DNA of 64,000 nt from Cheilinus undulatus (lineage: Eukaryota > Chordata > Actinopteri > Labriformes > Labridae), in NCBI RefSeq assembly GCF_018320785.1, contig NC_054865.1, positions 12,435,579 to 12,499,578 of the forward strand, read 5' to 3'. Shown here one piece after another: positions 12,408 through 26,937 of the stretch. The notes beneath the pieces were generated by a model. The model did not search any database and had not been told where the DNA came from. It saw only the letters and a list, made by a program, of their open reading frames with translations. The position numbers and the translations under genes are program-made. Each line of letters opens with the position of its first letter. Position 1 is the stretch's first letter.

Positions 12408-13080
12408 GTTATTACAATATTATTATTAAATTTGAGATGCATATGAAAATGCCTTGCAGGACTGCTAAAATGAACCTTCAAACATTAAAGCTTGTTATTG
12501 ACTGCTTAGCATTTCATGCAGCAAATGCTTTTAAGCACTCTATGATTTTCTCCCACATCAGCTATTGTGTAACCTCCTGGTCACAAGCTGCACCTACAAC
12601 AAACCTATGATGATGATCTTCAACAGACAGATTAAAATCCTGGATAGGAAGCCAACAAGGTCACATGACTGCCATAATAAATTGGATATGTTAAGTTTGA
12701 TCATTTTATTAAATTTGCCAATCTTAAACTAATTCATACATGTTTAAATAATCAGGCTTCCCAGGTTGTCAGTGATCTCATCATGTCCCTCAGAGTATCA
12801 GGCTCTGTAACACTTAGAGCTCAGTGGGACAAACTGAATTTTCCATTCAGGGGGTTAAATGTGGGAGGCTTTGCCAGCAGAGCTTACACCTGATCTAGAC
12901 TGGGATCATTTTAAACTGGGACTGAAACAGTTTTTAAAGAAGACTCAGTCCTGTACTCATGGATGATCATGTGCTTCCTTTTGTCTTTTTAATGTTGTGC
13001 TTGTTTTGTATCTGTTGTCTTAATGTTGTGATTGATTATGTGTATTTCACTGTAGAAGATGTATTTTCAAGAGGGCTTTT
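11715..13080 (+). mobile_element. Decayed non-LTR retrotransposon (reverse transcriptase C-terminal half)
   Basis: Plus-strand reading shows GVPQGSVL at about 11739, then LYMNELPQ, a YADD-like site damaged to MYVADTVLY (about 11823), and SCLTLNTKKTVYLF. A second block at 12520-12960 reads like a LINE C-terminal region (HSMIFSHISYC, then ILDRKPT and LIYTCLN) with stops and frame breaks. The catalytic site has an inserted residue and the frames do not join, so the element is inactive. The clade is uncertain. A long (TTA)n run sits inside it. Confidence 0.65.
12366..12412. repeat. (TTA)n microsatellite
   Basis: About 14 TTA units, nearly perfect until one TTG at about 12407. It lies between two parts of a degenerate LINE. 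Confidence 0.9.
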
Positions 13081-15082
13081 CCTTTCTCTTTTTTCATAAA
13101 TTCTTCCACTTAAGAAAAGCATGTGTGTATTTTAGCCACCTCTACAAATAGTATTTAATATTCTTCTTATTTTATAGATAATGCATGTTAACTTAAAACA
13201 AATATGCCTAAATTAAGTTCCCCTTAGAGCTGCCTGTACATATTTAATGTTTTAAGTGATGCTTGCAAAGAAAATTAAAATTTCTAAGACCTCATATTTA
13301 TTCAGAGGGTTTGCAATATTCTTATGTATTCAAATAAACCCTCCAATATTTACACCACCTGCAAAAAAAAGGTCTTTAAAGTAGATTTTACTCTAACTCA
13401 AGATTGCAATGATGTAAAAGTAGATAGGCTAACTGGTGCTTCAGTTACTGTTCTCCCTTAATCAAATTAAACAGATTGTACAGACTAACACTGGAAAGAG
13501 TGATTGTTAAGAGATGCGCCATGCTTGTAGATTAATCCCCAAAAATATGACTACAGAAATGTATCTGTTCTGAAAACTTTATTCAAAAGTCAAGTCTTTC
13601 AATGCTGACACTGACACTGATGAATTAAGAACAGTTTTTCATTGTTTTTATACACATTCAACTTTTTCCCAACAAACAGTATGCATTAATCAAATTTATT
13701 GCTTGTCATTATGAGTTAAGAAAGAAAATCTGAACAGTCAAACAGAAAGACAAATAAGAACAACAGCATGTGAAGCTTGTTATCTCATCATATGTCTGAA
13801 TTTACAAAATAAGGCCACACTTTTCCTGCTATCATCTGCTATCATCAACATTACTGAAACATGAAAACATTTAGTTTATTTAACAAGACAGATTCACTGA
13901 CTGAATCAAATACACATTAAAGACAAACTAATTTCCATTGACAAGAAAAACAAAAGTCAAAATGATTAGACCATGACAATGTAGAAAACATCTTTTTAAA
14001 ACTCTTTGTGTAGAAACATTTTCCACAGCGTCACCATCAATAGTTGTGACTAAGCGCAAACATCAAAACATCAGTACAACAAAATTTTATCAAAACATAA
14101 GACCAGGAGTATGTGAGAGTCACACAAAAGTACAGCAAGTTAGCCCTTAAAGTCATTTACATTCACATCTTATACTACAGTGTTGTCAAGCACATGTAAT
14201 TTTTTTACTCTCTTGTGTTTTTGTTACACGAGATTTTAGGAGCACCAATCAGAAGTCCAACTGGGAAACACAACAGGAAACATTTGAACACCAGTGCATC
14301 AAAACATCATATTTTTTCCACATGATCTTTAGTAAAACATCATCTTTTCATCCATACTTTCTTGTATGGTCTTAAAGAACATTATGATCATTGCTACCTT
14401 AATTATTATTGTGCACATTCAATTAAAATCCACATAGCAAAACAACATCACAAAATAACAAAGAGAAGTCATCAAAAGCTGAAAGAAAAGGCAAAATACG
14501 ATTTTCATTATCAAATCTTTGAATTGATCATTGTGTGTGCTGACAAAAAATAAAAAAGATTTCAGCGTTATCTTTGAACAGAATAAAAAGTCACAACTGC
14601 AAAAGATAAGTGAACAGAAACACAAAGAATTCTCTATCTAATCACTATATTTATACTCTCTGGTCGTAAAGAATGAGTACTGACAGAATTTTCGTGACAG
14701 AGACAATGGAATATTTCTACTTTACAAAACACAATCTCAAAAGTTCAACATTACTATTTAAGTTCATGCACACTAGTCAGCTCATTGTCTGTCCTCAGTC
14801 ACATTCACCAGACCAAGGTGCTGAAATATTCACTGTTAGAAGCATTTCTTGTTGAGACCACAACATCAGATTAACGAAATCAAAACACAGAAACAGAGAA
14901 ATGATTATCAGAGTATTTCATGGGTTCTTTCTCCCTTTTTAAGATATCCATTTGTCAAGGTAAGCAGGTAAATGACTCTAAATTCAATCATTGTTTTGCT
15001 GAAAGCCCTAATGTGAGGGCTGGAGGGAAAGCTCCACTATTTAAATGTTTTGTGTTGATGGATATTTTCCAGGATTGTGTGT
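13081..15082 (-). other. Probable 3'UTR and downstream region of the very large GTPase gene
   Basis: There is no coding potential. On the minus strand this follows the GTPase stop codon directly. AATAAA occurs on the minus strand at 13583-13578 and again near 13690, so the 3'UTR could be about 1.4-1.5 kb long. The part below 13570 is ordinary AT-rich DNA. Confidence 0.4.
13578..13583 (-). terminator. Candidate polyadenylation signal (AATAAA)
   Basis: Canonical hexamer on the minus strand, 1.5 kb beyond the GTPase stop codon. It is one of several AATAAA hexamers in an AT-rich 3' region, so its use is a guess. Confidence 0.25.
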
Positions 15083-18000
15083 TCACTGTATGTTGAAGGC
15101 TTCTTTTAAACCTGTCAGTGCCTGTTCTTTTGTGATGCTTCTCCAGGCCGCTGGAACATCAGCAGGCTTGGCTTCGTATTCTTCAGCAAATTTGTCGTTG
15201 TATTTTACCAGAACAAACTTCCAGTAGTCAGAAGCTTTGATGCTGCAGTCAGGAGGAATGTGCCAGTCTGGATAAAACTTGGCGTAGTCCTTATAATTCT
15301 GAGTTTTCCATTCAGTCTCTGGGCTTTGGAATGTTTGCTCACTGTGGACGTCTGTTGTACACAGGTTTACAACCAACTTCTGAGTTTCTGAGCACCTGTA
15401 CGTACCAAGACCTTGAGGCCGGTGCACAGCTGCATGGTGTTGCTTGTGTACTTTCCCTGCAGCCTCACAAGGAACTTTACAGAATGGACATTGTTTCCCA
15501 CAGCCAAACACTTGCTTGAAGAGCTCATCTTGTGGTTTGATTGGGAGTTTGTGCAGAGTCTCAGAGATGTTTTTGGAGTTTGAGAATTCCTCCTGCAGCT
15601 CCTTCTTCAGTTCATCTAATGATGTAACGAGCATGTCTTTAAATGGATGGCATGTGCTTTGGATTTGAAACAAGATGGTTTTTTCCTCCTCCACTGAGAT
15701 CGAGATGTCTTTGATCAAGCACTTGCGCATGTTGTTGATGAGCTCTGGGATGCTCTCTTGGTTATCTGGCAGCAGAGTGCCATCGCTGTGTTTTGAAGAT
15801 TGTCTCAAAGCTTCTGTGATTTTGTAAACTATGACCTGCAGAATTTTATTCTTCAGTTTGCACAGAGTCTGGCCCTCTGACATTTTCTGCAGGACCTGCT
15901 GAAAAATCCAGTCCTTAACAAATACTTCATACTGGCTGATGTACTTGACAAAACTGACAAAGTCACCTCTTTCCAACAACTCTTTCTGAATGTTGTACTG
16001 GAAAAAAGAGCGAGAAGTGTACTGTGGTGAATGACAGCTTGTTAAAATGTCATCAGCAATGTCGACTCCCAGAGATTTGTTGATGTACTCCTCAACAGCA
16101 GGTTTCATACAAACCCTGACATATTTTTTTGCTTTTCGTTGGCAATCATCTCTCTTGTTGTATAAATCATTGAAGTTTTCCAAGTACTGTTTCTTTTTAA
16201 TCTCCAGCTTAATTTTTGGATCCCTGTCAGTCAAGTACTTTCTGTGCATGTCAAGGAACTTCCTCGAGGCAAAGCCACAAATATGGAGTTTCAGGTCTAT
16301 CTCAAACTGGGGCGTGTGGTTCCTGGAGCGTCGCTTCATGGATTCATCTGCCTTTTCCAGAAGCTCCTTTGTGAAAGAGTCATGGTAGTCTCTGCCTGAC
16401 TGTGCAGTGTATTCCATAAATCGTGTGCAACAATCAATGACACTGTCTGCCAGGCTCTGCAGTTCTCTCTTCATATCTCCCTGCCTCCATACTTTAAAAC
16501 TTGTCTTTACATGCTCTGACTTGACATGAAATTGACTGGTCCCCATTTGTTGGAGGTCTGTGATTTTCCGTAAGTTTTCATTGACATTAAGGTTGAGAAA
16601 ATGTCTTCTCAGTTGGTTAAGGACTTTTGCTGGTATGTCTTGTTCTTTCAGGCCAGCCACATTTTTAGTGACATCTGCCCACATCTTTTCAAACTCTTCC
16701 TTCAGCTTCTCCTCAGACAGCTTTTGGGGTTTGCAGTCTCTCACTACTGTCATGACCCGTTCTTCAATCACTTCTCTGTGTTTTCTCTGAATGTCTTCAG
16801 CCTCTTTTGAACTTTTTTTGTAGTGAAGTGCACGATCCAAGTCATTCTCTGCTGAATGTTGGATTTCATTTCCAAGACTCCCGATTTGTAGCTTGAATCC
16901 AGTTTTGAACTTCTGAATTAGATTCACATGTCTGTCTTTCCTTTTGTAGTACTCTTGGAGTTTCTCTTCCATTATTTGTTTTTGTTCTGCTATTTTGTCT
17001 AACAGCTCTGACTTTTTTGATTTGACCATGTCATTCAGATCCTGAAGGTCAGACTGATTGTCAGCATTTGAGATTTCCATTTCAGTGGCTGTTTGCCAGC
17101 GGGAAACCTCTTTTCTGAACTCCCAGTCCCACGTTTGGAACTCGATGCAAAGGTTGTCATAGGCATGAGCTACAAGAGTGTTTCTGAAACTAAAAAGGAA
17201 GTTCTCATACTTCACTGCTTTCCAGAGACTTTTCACCCACTCTAGAAATTCTGGGATATCTGAAACACGATCGCTTTTGTCTCTTTTTGCAGTCTCCAGA
17301 AGATTTTTCTTGAAATCTGCCACAGCTTCACTGTAACCTGTGTTCACTGGTGCCATTGGAGGGGTCCCGAGCCACAGTCCTGGGATGTTCCAGTTATTTT
17401 TTTCCAAGTCATAGTCCAACACATCTGTGAATGACTGTTTGTCGGGATGTTTTTCCATTTCGGCAGCAATTTGCGTCATTTCATTGAGCTGCTCCAAGAG
17501 ATGTTTTCTCTCTGTCATGGTCTTTGCGTGGGCAGAAACTCCACCAATATTTTGGTGCACAAAATGACATATTGGTTTTTTCCCAATTGTCTTCATCCTC
17601 AAGAATGCATGAGTTGCAATTTGCAAAACATCTTTCATTTCAGTGGAGTTTTCCATTGCAATGTTGATAATGGTGACATCACTTAAGCCAATGACAAAGG
17701 TGGCTAGCTGGTTATCGTGCTCATAACTGTCTTCTAGCTGTGCCAAACAAGGAGACTTAAGACCTTCTGTGTCAATCAGAACTAAGAAGTCATAGTTCAA
17801 CTCGGCTTGCATGTCATCACTGACTCTGAGAAAGAGTATGTATGCTCCTCTTGTGCATCTGCCACTGCTGACAGGAAACTGAACACCAAACATGGTGTTG
17901 AGGAGTGTTGACTTTCCTGAACTTTGAACACCCAGCACAGTCAGCACCAGGAGTCGGCTCTTCCCTCCAACCTTGTTGTGGAGCTCCTTCAGCACATCTG

Positions 18001-20812
18001 TCACCCACCTCTGTGGGATGTTGGAAACATCTCCATCAAGAAGCTCTAAAGGATATCCATCCAACAACATTTCAGCAGCCAAACCAGGGAGACGAGAGAT
18101 TATTTCATCACAGTTTGGTGACTTTGAGGTGAACTCATAGATCAGCCCCATCTCTCTCATGTAATGCTCTATTCCCAAAGAGCTTTCCAGCAAAGCTCGA
18201 TCCAGCTCTGCAATCTCTTTCACATCTTTCTCCTTTTTGCTATGCTGTTCTGACAACTTGTGACGCAGTAAAGATTGTTGCATGGCAGGCTGCAGATGAG
18301 CATTCAGTTTAAGTTTCATCCACTTCAGGAAAAAGTCTCTTTTCACTTTGTCCCTTTCAGATATTTGTTTGGTGAAAATATTCATGGCTTCAGAAAGTTT
18401 GTATTTGCCAAGCTCCTTCAGGATTTCTTTTTTTTTGTCTTGTAGCTGAGATTTCTGTTCTTCCAGTCCTTGATCACCAGCTTTTTGTGACCTACATTCC
18501 TCCATTTCTATCTTTGACAGACTTTTCCAGTTAACACCCTGTAAAGGCAGCTGTTTGTTCTTGTAGTCTGGTATTGGTTGCAAACCAATTCCTTTCACAA
18601 TCTCCTCAGCAGCCCTCTTTTGTTCGCCACTTATGCTTTCATCCTCAGACAGGCCGAGTTCAACAGCCTTGTCAAGCATGTTTTCAATTTTTGTTGGAGT
18701 TTTCATATTTGTCAGTGATTTGTTGATGGTTGCACAAAGTTTCTCTGAAAACTCTATTACATTTACACGTGAGTCTTTGATTTTCACGCTGGTCTGTGGT
18801 AGATTTAACTGTTCCACTGCTATCTTGACGGTGGTCAGATCCTCTTTAGCATTCTCCGCCTTACGGTTCACAACCAGGAACAGTTTAGATGTCACGTCTT
18901 TAAGAGATGTCAGGATCTTCTGCTCATCTTCTTCAACTTTGTCCAGAAATACAAAGGTAGCAGTTGACACTTCAAAAAGAAAACTAAATTGGGAAAGTGA
19001 CTGACCAATGTCCCCTCTCAGATTAGCAACAGTGACTGGTTTTGGGAATTTGTCAAGTTTTTCTCTGCCAGAGGGGAGGTACCAGCAGACCTCAGTCAAT
19101 CCGTTTGCAATTTTTCTTTTGTTGGCTCCTCCTTTCATATCTCTGTGTATGAACATGTTGCTGCTGTACTGGCCAAGGCTGAGAATATGATTCAAACACT
19201 GGGACTTGGATAAACTGCAGTTTTTAAGCCTCACAAAGGAGAAGAATGGTAGTTCTGTCTGGACAATGCTGTCTTCAACAAACCCTCTTGATTCAGACAT
19301 TTCATGTGGACGCCACTCTTTGACGATGTCTCTCAGAGCCCACAGCATCAAGGTACACAGACTTTTGTTGCCATGGGGCAGCAGCAGTGGGACAGAAAAC
19401 TGGCACACTGACATTTTAAGGGCTATTTCTTGTTGTAAGAAGCTGTCAGCACAATAGAAGAGTGCAACTACAAGGTCAAGAAGGTTCACCTTATTGTCTG
19501 CAGAGTCCTCTGCAGTGTAAAGGTCTAGGTCAAAGACATCATTGTTTTCTTCCTCTTCATTATCGACTTTGTTTGATATTTCTGTATAGTTCCTGCATTC
19601 TGCATTGATTTTAAACAGTTTTCTGAGAAAACACCATGGTATTTCCTCTACTGATGAAACATCTCCATCATACACACTGTTTTTGTTGATCTCCAAGACA
19701 GACCGCAGAGTGAGCTTGTTGGGATAAAATCTGTCCAGTCCAAGTTTTGAGAGAAAGTTGAGAAGGACTGTCAGAGAGAAAAAGAAAACATTTTAAATAT
19801 TAAGTCCCTGTTAAATTTTACTGATTTAATAACATATTCATTTGATATCTATTCATGTCATAGTTTACAGTGAATATATCAGATTTCCCCGGTGCACATA
19901 ATATCACACTGATCTGTCTTTTTTCTTTTTAAATCTGCAGAATAATTCTGCTTTCTGCTAACGTTCTTACAGTCTTACAGTCTACAAAACAGTCTTAGCA
20001 TTTGCTTCTACTGCTAATCCTTTATATGGATGATCAACATGGATGCCTTCTTATTATAAAAACTTATGAGGTTTACAGCTGCAAGAACCTTCATTGTTTT
20101 TTTCCATTTTTTATCTGTCTGTCTCTTAGAGATGGGCCAGATCTGATCCAGACTCTGATTTTTTCACTGGGCCGTGAACACATCATGTTGTAGTAATGTC
20201 GCTGTTAGCAGAGCAGCAAGCTATGTGAGAGATAGTAGCTCTGTCTGAGTCCACTCATCATCATATTTCAATTTGACACTAAACAGCAGTCAGATAACCC
20301 AGACATGTCCAGGTGATAATTATGAAAAGCACAGCAATGAGGTAAAAGATGGGATCTCTCCTCTCTGTCTGTAATAACTGCAACATAAAGGAGTCTGTTC
20401 TGTCTGTCTGACTGTGGCTTTAATCAGAGCTGCTGATACTCAGCTTACAACGGCCTTAAAAAAAATTGTTTAAAGATGTGTTTTCAATCATGACTCGCTT
20501 GTTTAAATTAAAAAAAGTGGATTGGCCCATCTCTGTTGTTACTGTGGTGGGCTTCTAGTCTTTATTGCAGTATGTGAGTGCAAGCACGTATGCTATTTTG
20601 GTAAATATCCCTTCACACCCTTTTACAATGACATCAGATTGGGAATTTGGTTACAAATGTCATGTTTCAGACAAAGTTTCTCTTTTCTATTATGTACCTG
20701 CTATCTGAGATGCTTGGTCTATAGATTATAAACTGAAAGGCTCAATGAATGAATGAACACATAGAAGTATTGATAAGGTACCTGTAAGATCTTCTTTATC
20801 ATGTGAAGACAT
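15083..20812 (-). CDS. gvin1-like: Interferon-induced very large GTPase (GVIN/VLIG family), complete
   Basis: Two coding exons: 20812-20782 (MSSHDKEDLT, donor ACAG|GTACCT) and 19767-15083 (acceptor CTGACAG|TC), giving 1571 residues. No ATG opens the large exon. Reading back to its acceptor yields the family block LGLDRFYPNKLTLRSVLEIN, which confirms the splice. The P-loop GVQSSGKST is at about 623-631, followed by the TRGAYILFLRV switch region and LVLIDTEGL (DxxG) at about 670. Long coiled-coil segments follow. A Cys/His cluster (CGKQCPFCKVPC, then HKQHHAAVHRPQGLG) near 1425 and the ending SITKEQALTGLKEAFNIQ are typical of the family C-terminus. VLIGs are giant GTPases related to GBPs, interferon-inducible and cytosolic or nuclear; their exact role is poorly known. 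Mammalian members reach about 2400 residues and fish members are often shorter. The frame is intact, so the gene is likely functional. Confidence 0.93.
19768..20781 (-). other. Intron 1 of the very large GTPase gene
   Basis: A GT-AG intron of 1014 bp between the short start exon and the giant exon. It has an ordinary AT-rich composition, and I see no nested gene or clear repeat. Confidence 0.7.
20782..20812 (-). CDS. gvin1-like: First coding exon of the very large GTPase gene
   Basis: This tiny exon encodes MSSHDKEDLT plus one base. It ends at a consensus donor 1.0 kb upstream of the large exon. The left-over G joins TC of the large exon as a Val codon, keeping frame. The upstream sequence on the minus strand (about 20849, TTTCTCCTAG|G) may be another acceptor, so a noncoding exon could lie further up. 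Confidence 0.75.
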
Positions 20813-20849
20813 GGTCCCACTTCTCCTTTAGTCTCCTGTGCTTTCAAAC

Positions 20850-21319
20850 CTAGGAGAAACATCGAATGTCATCTATATTGTTTAAAAAAACTACACACTT
20901 TGTTCTGGAGAGTCAATGCAGATAAGTTTCAAACAGTTTCTAGAAAGACTTTGTGCAGTCAACACTAAAATCAGCACATTTGCTAGTTGGCATGTGCCAG
21001 TTAAACTGAATATGCATACTTTCATCAATTCAGGTCTGCAATGTAGGTTAAATGCTATATCTGGACTAGAACGCGGCTGCATTAAAATGATGGTTAAAAT
21101 CAGTTAGAGAAATGGTAATAGATCTGGGCATGATAAGCTGGATAACAGTAGAGTCTGGATCCCTTGCTAGTCAGCCTCAGAATTACAAGTCGGTGTATTC
21201 TTAATATTTAATTTTTATCAGGAATCAGGCACAATTCATTGAATTTTAATCACAATTTTCACCTTCCCAAAATCAAAGACAAACATTTGTTAGTGATTAG
21301 TTACCATTAGATTCATGCT
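20850..21319. other. 5' flank of the very large GTPase gene
   Basis: This would be the promoter-proximal region or a 5'UTR intron of the minus-strand gene. I looked for an interferon-stimulated response element (GAAANNGAAA) on both strands and saw no good match. The upstream side is cut by a Tc1 insertion. Confidence 0.4.
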
Positions 21320-22830
<1,511 letters not shown>

Positions 22831-23469
22831 AGTTATAATTTGCTTCGACCAGAGCTGCCTATTAGAACTAGGAATCAGAATCAAGCACACCACCTGAAAC
22901 CACATTACATTGAGTTGTGAGGAATAAAAAGTCTTGATTCTATACTTTAAACGCAGGTTAATTCCTTTATTGCAAATCAGCATGATCATAGCTTACAAAT
23001 CATTATCACTGAGTAAATGCTGATTAGTAACAAGCAAAATCAGGGAACTGCTAGTTTAAAATCACAACTTGTAAAAACACAATAACAATGGTTATGGTAA
23101 TAAATAAAATAGAATAAAGCAAAAATTGTTACAACCTGTTTTTTTTTTATCTGAGACAGTTCAATTTGAAGTCCATAGCCAATCATAAAAGACAAGGACC
23201 AACCAATTACATTTAGGGATACGATGATGACTGGGTCCGCCCACTTACTGCCAAAAAGAAACTCTGCTCGTGAGCGAGCAGGTGAAGGTTTCGCGAGCAG
23301 AAGAGCAGTAACAGTAGTTGTGTGTTCTCTCAGATTCTGAGTGCGCTCAAGGCATGATTTTCCTCCCTCAGGCCACCATATTGCTCGCGTGGGTAGAGAT
23401 GCTCTGCGCGCAAGCGGTGTGAAAGCTCTTGCAAAAGTAATTTGCCAATCTCTTATACGCTCTTGAATT
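22831..23469. other. Non-coding DNA with a GC-rich palindromic patch
   Basis: 23220-23420 is unusually CpG-rich for this window, with a near-palindrome GCTCGTGAGCGAGC at about 23264-23277 and further GCTCGCG and CGCGAGC words. It sits directly before the LINE end at 23470 and may be the body of a repeat I cannot name. Confidence 0.35.
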
Positions 23470-23915
23470 TTGACAGTATTATGCTGCCATACATCCAGAC
23501 CACTAAGGTCGTCTGGTGCAGGTCTGCTCCTTGTCCCCAGAGTCAGAATTAGACATGAAGAATCAGCATTCAGTTTCTATGTTCCATATATCTGGAACAA
23601 ACTCCCAGAAAACATCTGGTCTGCTGAAAGTCTGAGCTCTTTTAAATCAAGGTTGAAGACACACTTGTTCACCGCTGCCTTTATCACTTTTTAAAGTCTC
23701 TATTTCAACTACAACTCTGCACTGTAACTTTTACTGCAATAGCTTAGTTTTTATCTTTTGTTGTTTTTATTTGCTGTTTTTATCCTTTTTCACATTTTTT
23801 GATATTTCTACTGTGTTTCCTTTTCCATCTGTCATTGTATCTTGATGTCCTGTGTGAAGCACTTTGAATTACCTTGTTGCTTAAATGTGCTATACAAATA
23901 AACTTGCCTTGCCAA
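23470..23915 (+). mobile_element. 3' end of an L2-like LINE
   Basis: The plus strand encodes a typical LINE C-terminal tail: SRPLRSSGAGLLLVPRVRIR, then YIWNKLPENIWSAESLSSFK and SRLKTHLFTAAF, ending in a stop at about 23692. The 3'UTR ends in the common fish LINE tail GCACTTTGAATTACCTTGTT and TACAAATAAACTTGCCTTGC. It is 5' truncated, with only the last 75 or so codons left, as is usual after aborted target-primed insertion. Confidence 0.75.
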
Positions 23916-25754
23916 CCTTACCTTGTCAGCTTGGAGGCCCCTGCCTCAGAAACTTGATGGTGAAAAGGCCAAAAAGAAAAAGGCCTCCTCCACCCCCACA
24001 GCATGCAGGGAGAGAGGGGAACAAAGAAAACCTTGTAATTAAAAAATTTGGAGAGTCTTCTACTCAGCCTACAACCAGAGGGAAAAATACAGGAAGCACT
24101 GTCCAGTTTTAGAGCACAAAATCCCTTCTGTCTTCCCCAACTCTCTCTCAGCAAAATGTTCAAAGATCAGCTCAAAAAGCACCCATATCTCAGCAAGAAA
24201 TGAGCCACTTTCTGAGAGCTTGAATTCGAACCGGCTGGGTTGATCTTGCTTGAAGAATGCTGCCCCGAAAACTGACTAGATCTCTCTTTGTTGTCTTCCT
24301 TTTTATAGGGTTACACACTACATTATTCATATATATCATTTGCATGCCTCCATCTCCTCTCAGCCTATGAGGGTGCGGCCTTGTTGTACATACACACTAA
24401 TGATAACAACTTTAGCACACGAACCTTGCTCCCCCCCCTTAAGCTCTCTTGGTCACTTCTACTTTATTTACTGATAAGCATATCATTTTACATTAAAAAG
24501 TAAGTTTGACCACCCAAACCTATCCTTTAATCGTCTATTTATTGCCAAACTATTCCCATTAACATGCTCAAACAGTATCCAGGCATAGCCTTTTCTCTCT
24601 ATCAGGTTTAAGCTTTTTTGAACAGCTTAACTTTAACCTTTCACATAAAGGAATACCTTGACTTTGAACATCAGTAATGTTATATATCACATATTTTATA
24701 CTAATGTTGCAAAGTTTTACTCCTAAATTCAACACCTAATATGTTGTCTATGAAACAGTATTTTACCAGTATAATATGGGTTCATGATATTTGAAAACAG
24801 GTACCTGTTGATCAATTTTTTATGAGGTCTAAGATCAGAATAGATAGATTTCCAGATTAATGAATTACCAGATTAGTCTCATACTACCAATTACAGGACT
24901 ATCTTAATGCTAAACGTCAATAAGGTTATGAAAATATATTATTCTGCACTGTTGCTGCAAAGTTTCTCATGATTTGGAGCACATGAACATTCTGTTTTTC
25001 TCTACAATGGCTCAAGGATGCGACCAGGATGCACACACACCCCAATGATGTCAGACTTTTTCTGCTTCTCTTCTCATGGCTCAAAAGTACAGCCAGGATG
25101 TACCACCTACCAACTTCTCTTTCTTTCGCTTAGGGCTCTCTAGCGTTACTTCTGCTTATTTGCAATGACCCCCCCCCTGCACACTTCTTTTCTCCTTACT
25201 GTCTCTCTGCTGCCCTGCTTGCCTCTACCTCAACTACCTTCTTTTGTTACACCTGCGCACCCAATACTTGTACAATCATGATAATTAAATGCTTCAACAA
25301 AAATTTCTATAACACTTACATAATGTGATTACTAAAGGCTCTAAAACCAATGCTATACAAGTACTAAACATTCTGCTGCAAAAGCTACTTTGATTATATT
25401 TAAGGATTAATAAATGCTCTTCTGCTGCTATTCTGGTTTGGAATCACTGTTCTTGCTCCCTCATCACTGCCTGCAGCACCATTCTCCCTTCTCCTATGAT
25501 GTCTGTGAGATCTTTCTTCCTGCTGAGGCCTCTATGAACTCCCAGCCTGAAGCCTATATCCCCAGTCTTGGTAAGGTCAGATCTGGGACCGACCTTTTTA
25601 TTTTCAGTGAGCTCTCCACATTTTACCATTTTGAACAGGAATGAGGGATTTCAAACTGAATTCACCCAAATTTGAGCCCGTTCACTGGGCTTCTCTGAGA
25701 AGTCAGAAATCAATCAAGCATAACATTCAACCACTAAAACAATTTTTTTTCTAT
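23916..25754. other. Unassigned, pyrimidine-rich intergenic DNA
   Basis: Contains C-tracts (about 24430 and 25170) and a loose repeat of a phrase like GGCTCAA-G-AC-GCCAGGATG near 25010 and 25078. No protein domain or terminal repeats are recognised. It may be an old LTR-type or DNA-element remnant. Confidence 0.3.
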
Positions 25755-26045
25755 TCAGGAATGCAAGTAAATAACTTTAATTTCACATATTAATCAAGAA
25801 ATAATTATGTGCTTTACTATTTTTTCAGTTTTTTTGTAAATTTGAAAATTCATGGATAACAATAATAATTATATTTTAGCATTAAAAATATCATTTGTGT
25901 TAAAGAGCTTCTACATATTGGTGAATTAACCATTGCAGAAACATTTAAAAAATGATTTTGTAATTATCAATGCTGTCAATTTAGGGCAGCTGTGGCATAA
26001 ACCTCACTTTGGGTGGTGGTCTAACAAATTTGTTAAGCACTGTAC
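25755..26045. repeat. One end of a Tc1-like element
   Basis: The right part (CTGTCAATTTAGGGCAGCTG at about 25974, then GGTCTAACAAATTTGTTAAG and CACTGTA at 26042) matches my memory of a frequent fish Tc1-type terminal sequence that ends in a TA target. The partner end is not found, so the left limit is arbitrary. Confidence 0.4.
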
Positions 26046-26937
26046 ATGTAATCTTTTCTAAAATTAATAGCATGACTTTATCAAGAGGAAGTGGCATTGA
26101 TAGCCCTCCAAATGAGAATAATGTTTTCCCTTTTCACCAACACCAGATGCTTGGTTCAGACTGCTGCAACACTTGCACTTGACAACTGACTGCAGCCGTA
26201 GCATGCATTAAGGGTGGGAGAAAAAAATCAGCTTAGTGTCATGATATTTTGTCTGGCAATATATTGTATCGTCTCATCTACCAAGTAATAATTTTTCTTT
26301 AATTAATGTCTAATATGAACTATGATTCATAAAGTCTAAAATTACAAACATGGCAGCACCAGGGCACAAATGAGATGGATATGACACATGACGTTTGCAA
26401 AAAGTGCTAAAGGAAAATAGGATACTGCGGAAATATGACAAACATGAGGGCAACACTAATGCTAAATCAGCTAAACAGTTGAAAAAAATGTTTCGATCAC
26501 AATATATAGCAATATAGGGTATCCCAAATCTCACTGTATTGCAAAATATTTAAAATCACAATAACATTGAACTGTAACCCAAGTATCGCTCCTGAAAATA
26601 CTCCTGTCACACTCAGGTTGCGAGAACTCAGAGCACAACCTATCTCTACTGCTCTAACCAACCCTCCTTAAATGTGTGTAAATGTGCCTGCTGTACTTTA
26701 TAAAAGAACAGAGAGATAGAAGCTGTGTCGACTTGTGAGACTCACCTACGGGGGCCTTGTGTGGTCCAAAGAACAAACCCTCCTGAAAATGCATCCTCAA
26801 TGATCTCGTAAGAAAACTGAATAATTTAAATCCTGGAAAATATATAAGGTTACTTCAACAGTTTCAGTGACAAAGTCCCACCAGAGTCTAAGTTATGGTT
26901 TTAAAAAAACTTTTTTATTTTATTTGCAGCTCAGTCA
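26046..26937. other. Intergenic DNA with short AT repeats
   Basis: Words like CAATATATTGTATCG (about 26258) and AGCAATATAGGGTATCCC (about 26506) resemble each other in inverted order and may be ends of a small degenerate element. No gene is recognised. Confidence 0.3.

Noticed and set aside
16047..16388. Plus-strand frames across the very large GTPase
   Set aside because: Antisense shadows of the giant coding exon.
20850..21300. Interferon response element upstream of the very large GTPase
   Set aside because: Looked for GAAANNGAAA and GAS-type TTCNNNGAA in a sensible position; nothing convincing.
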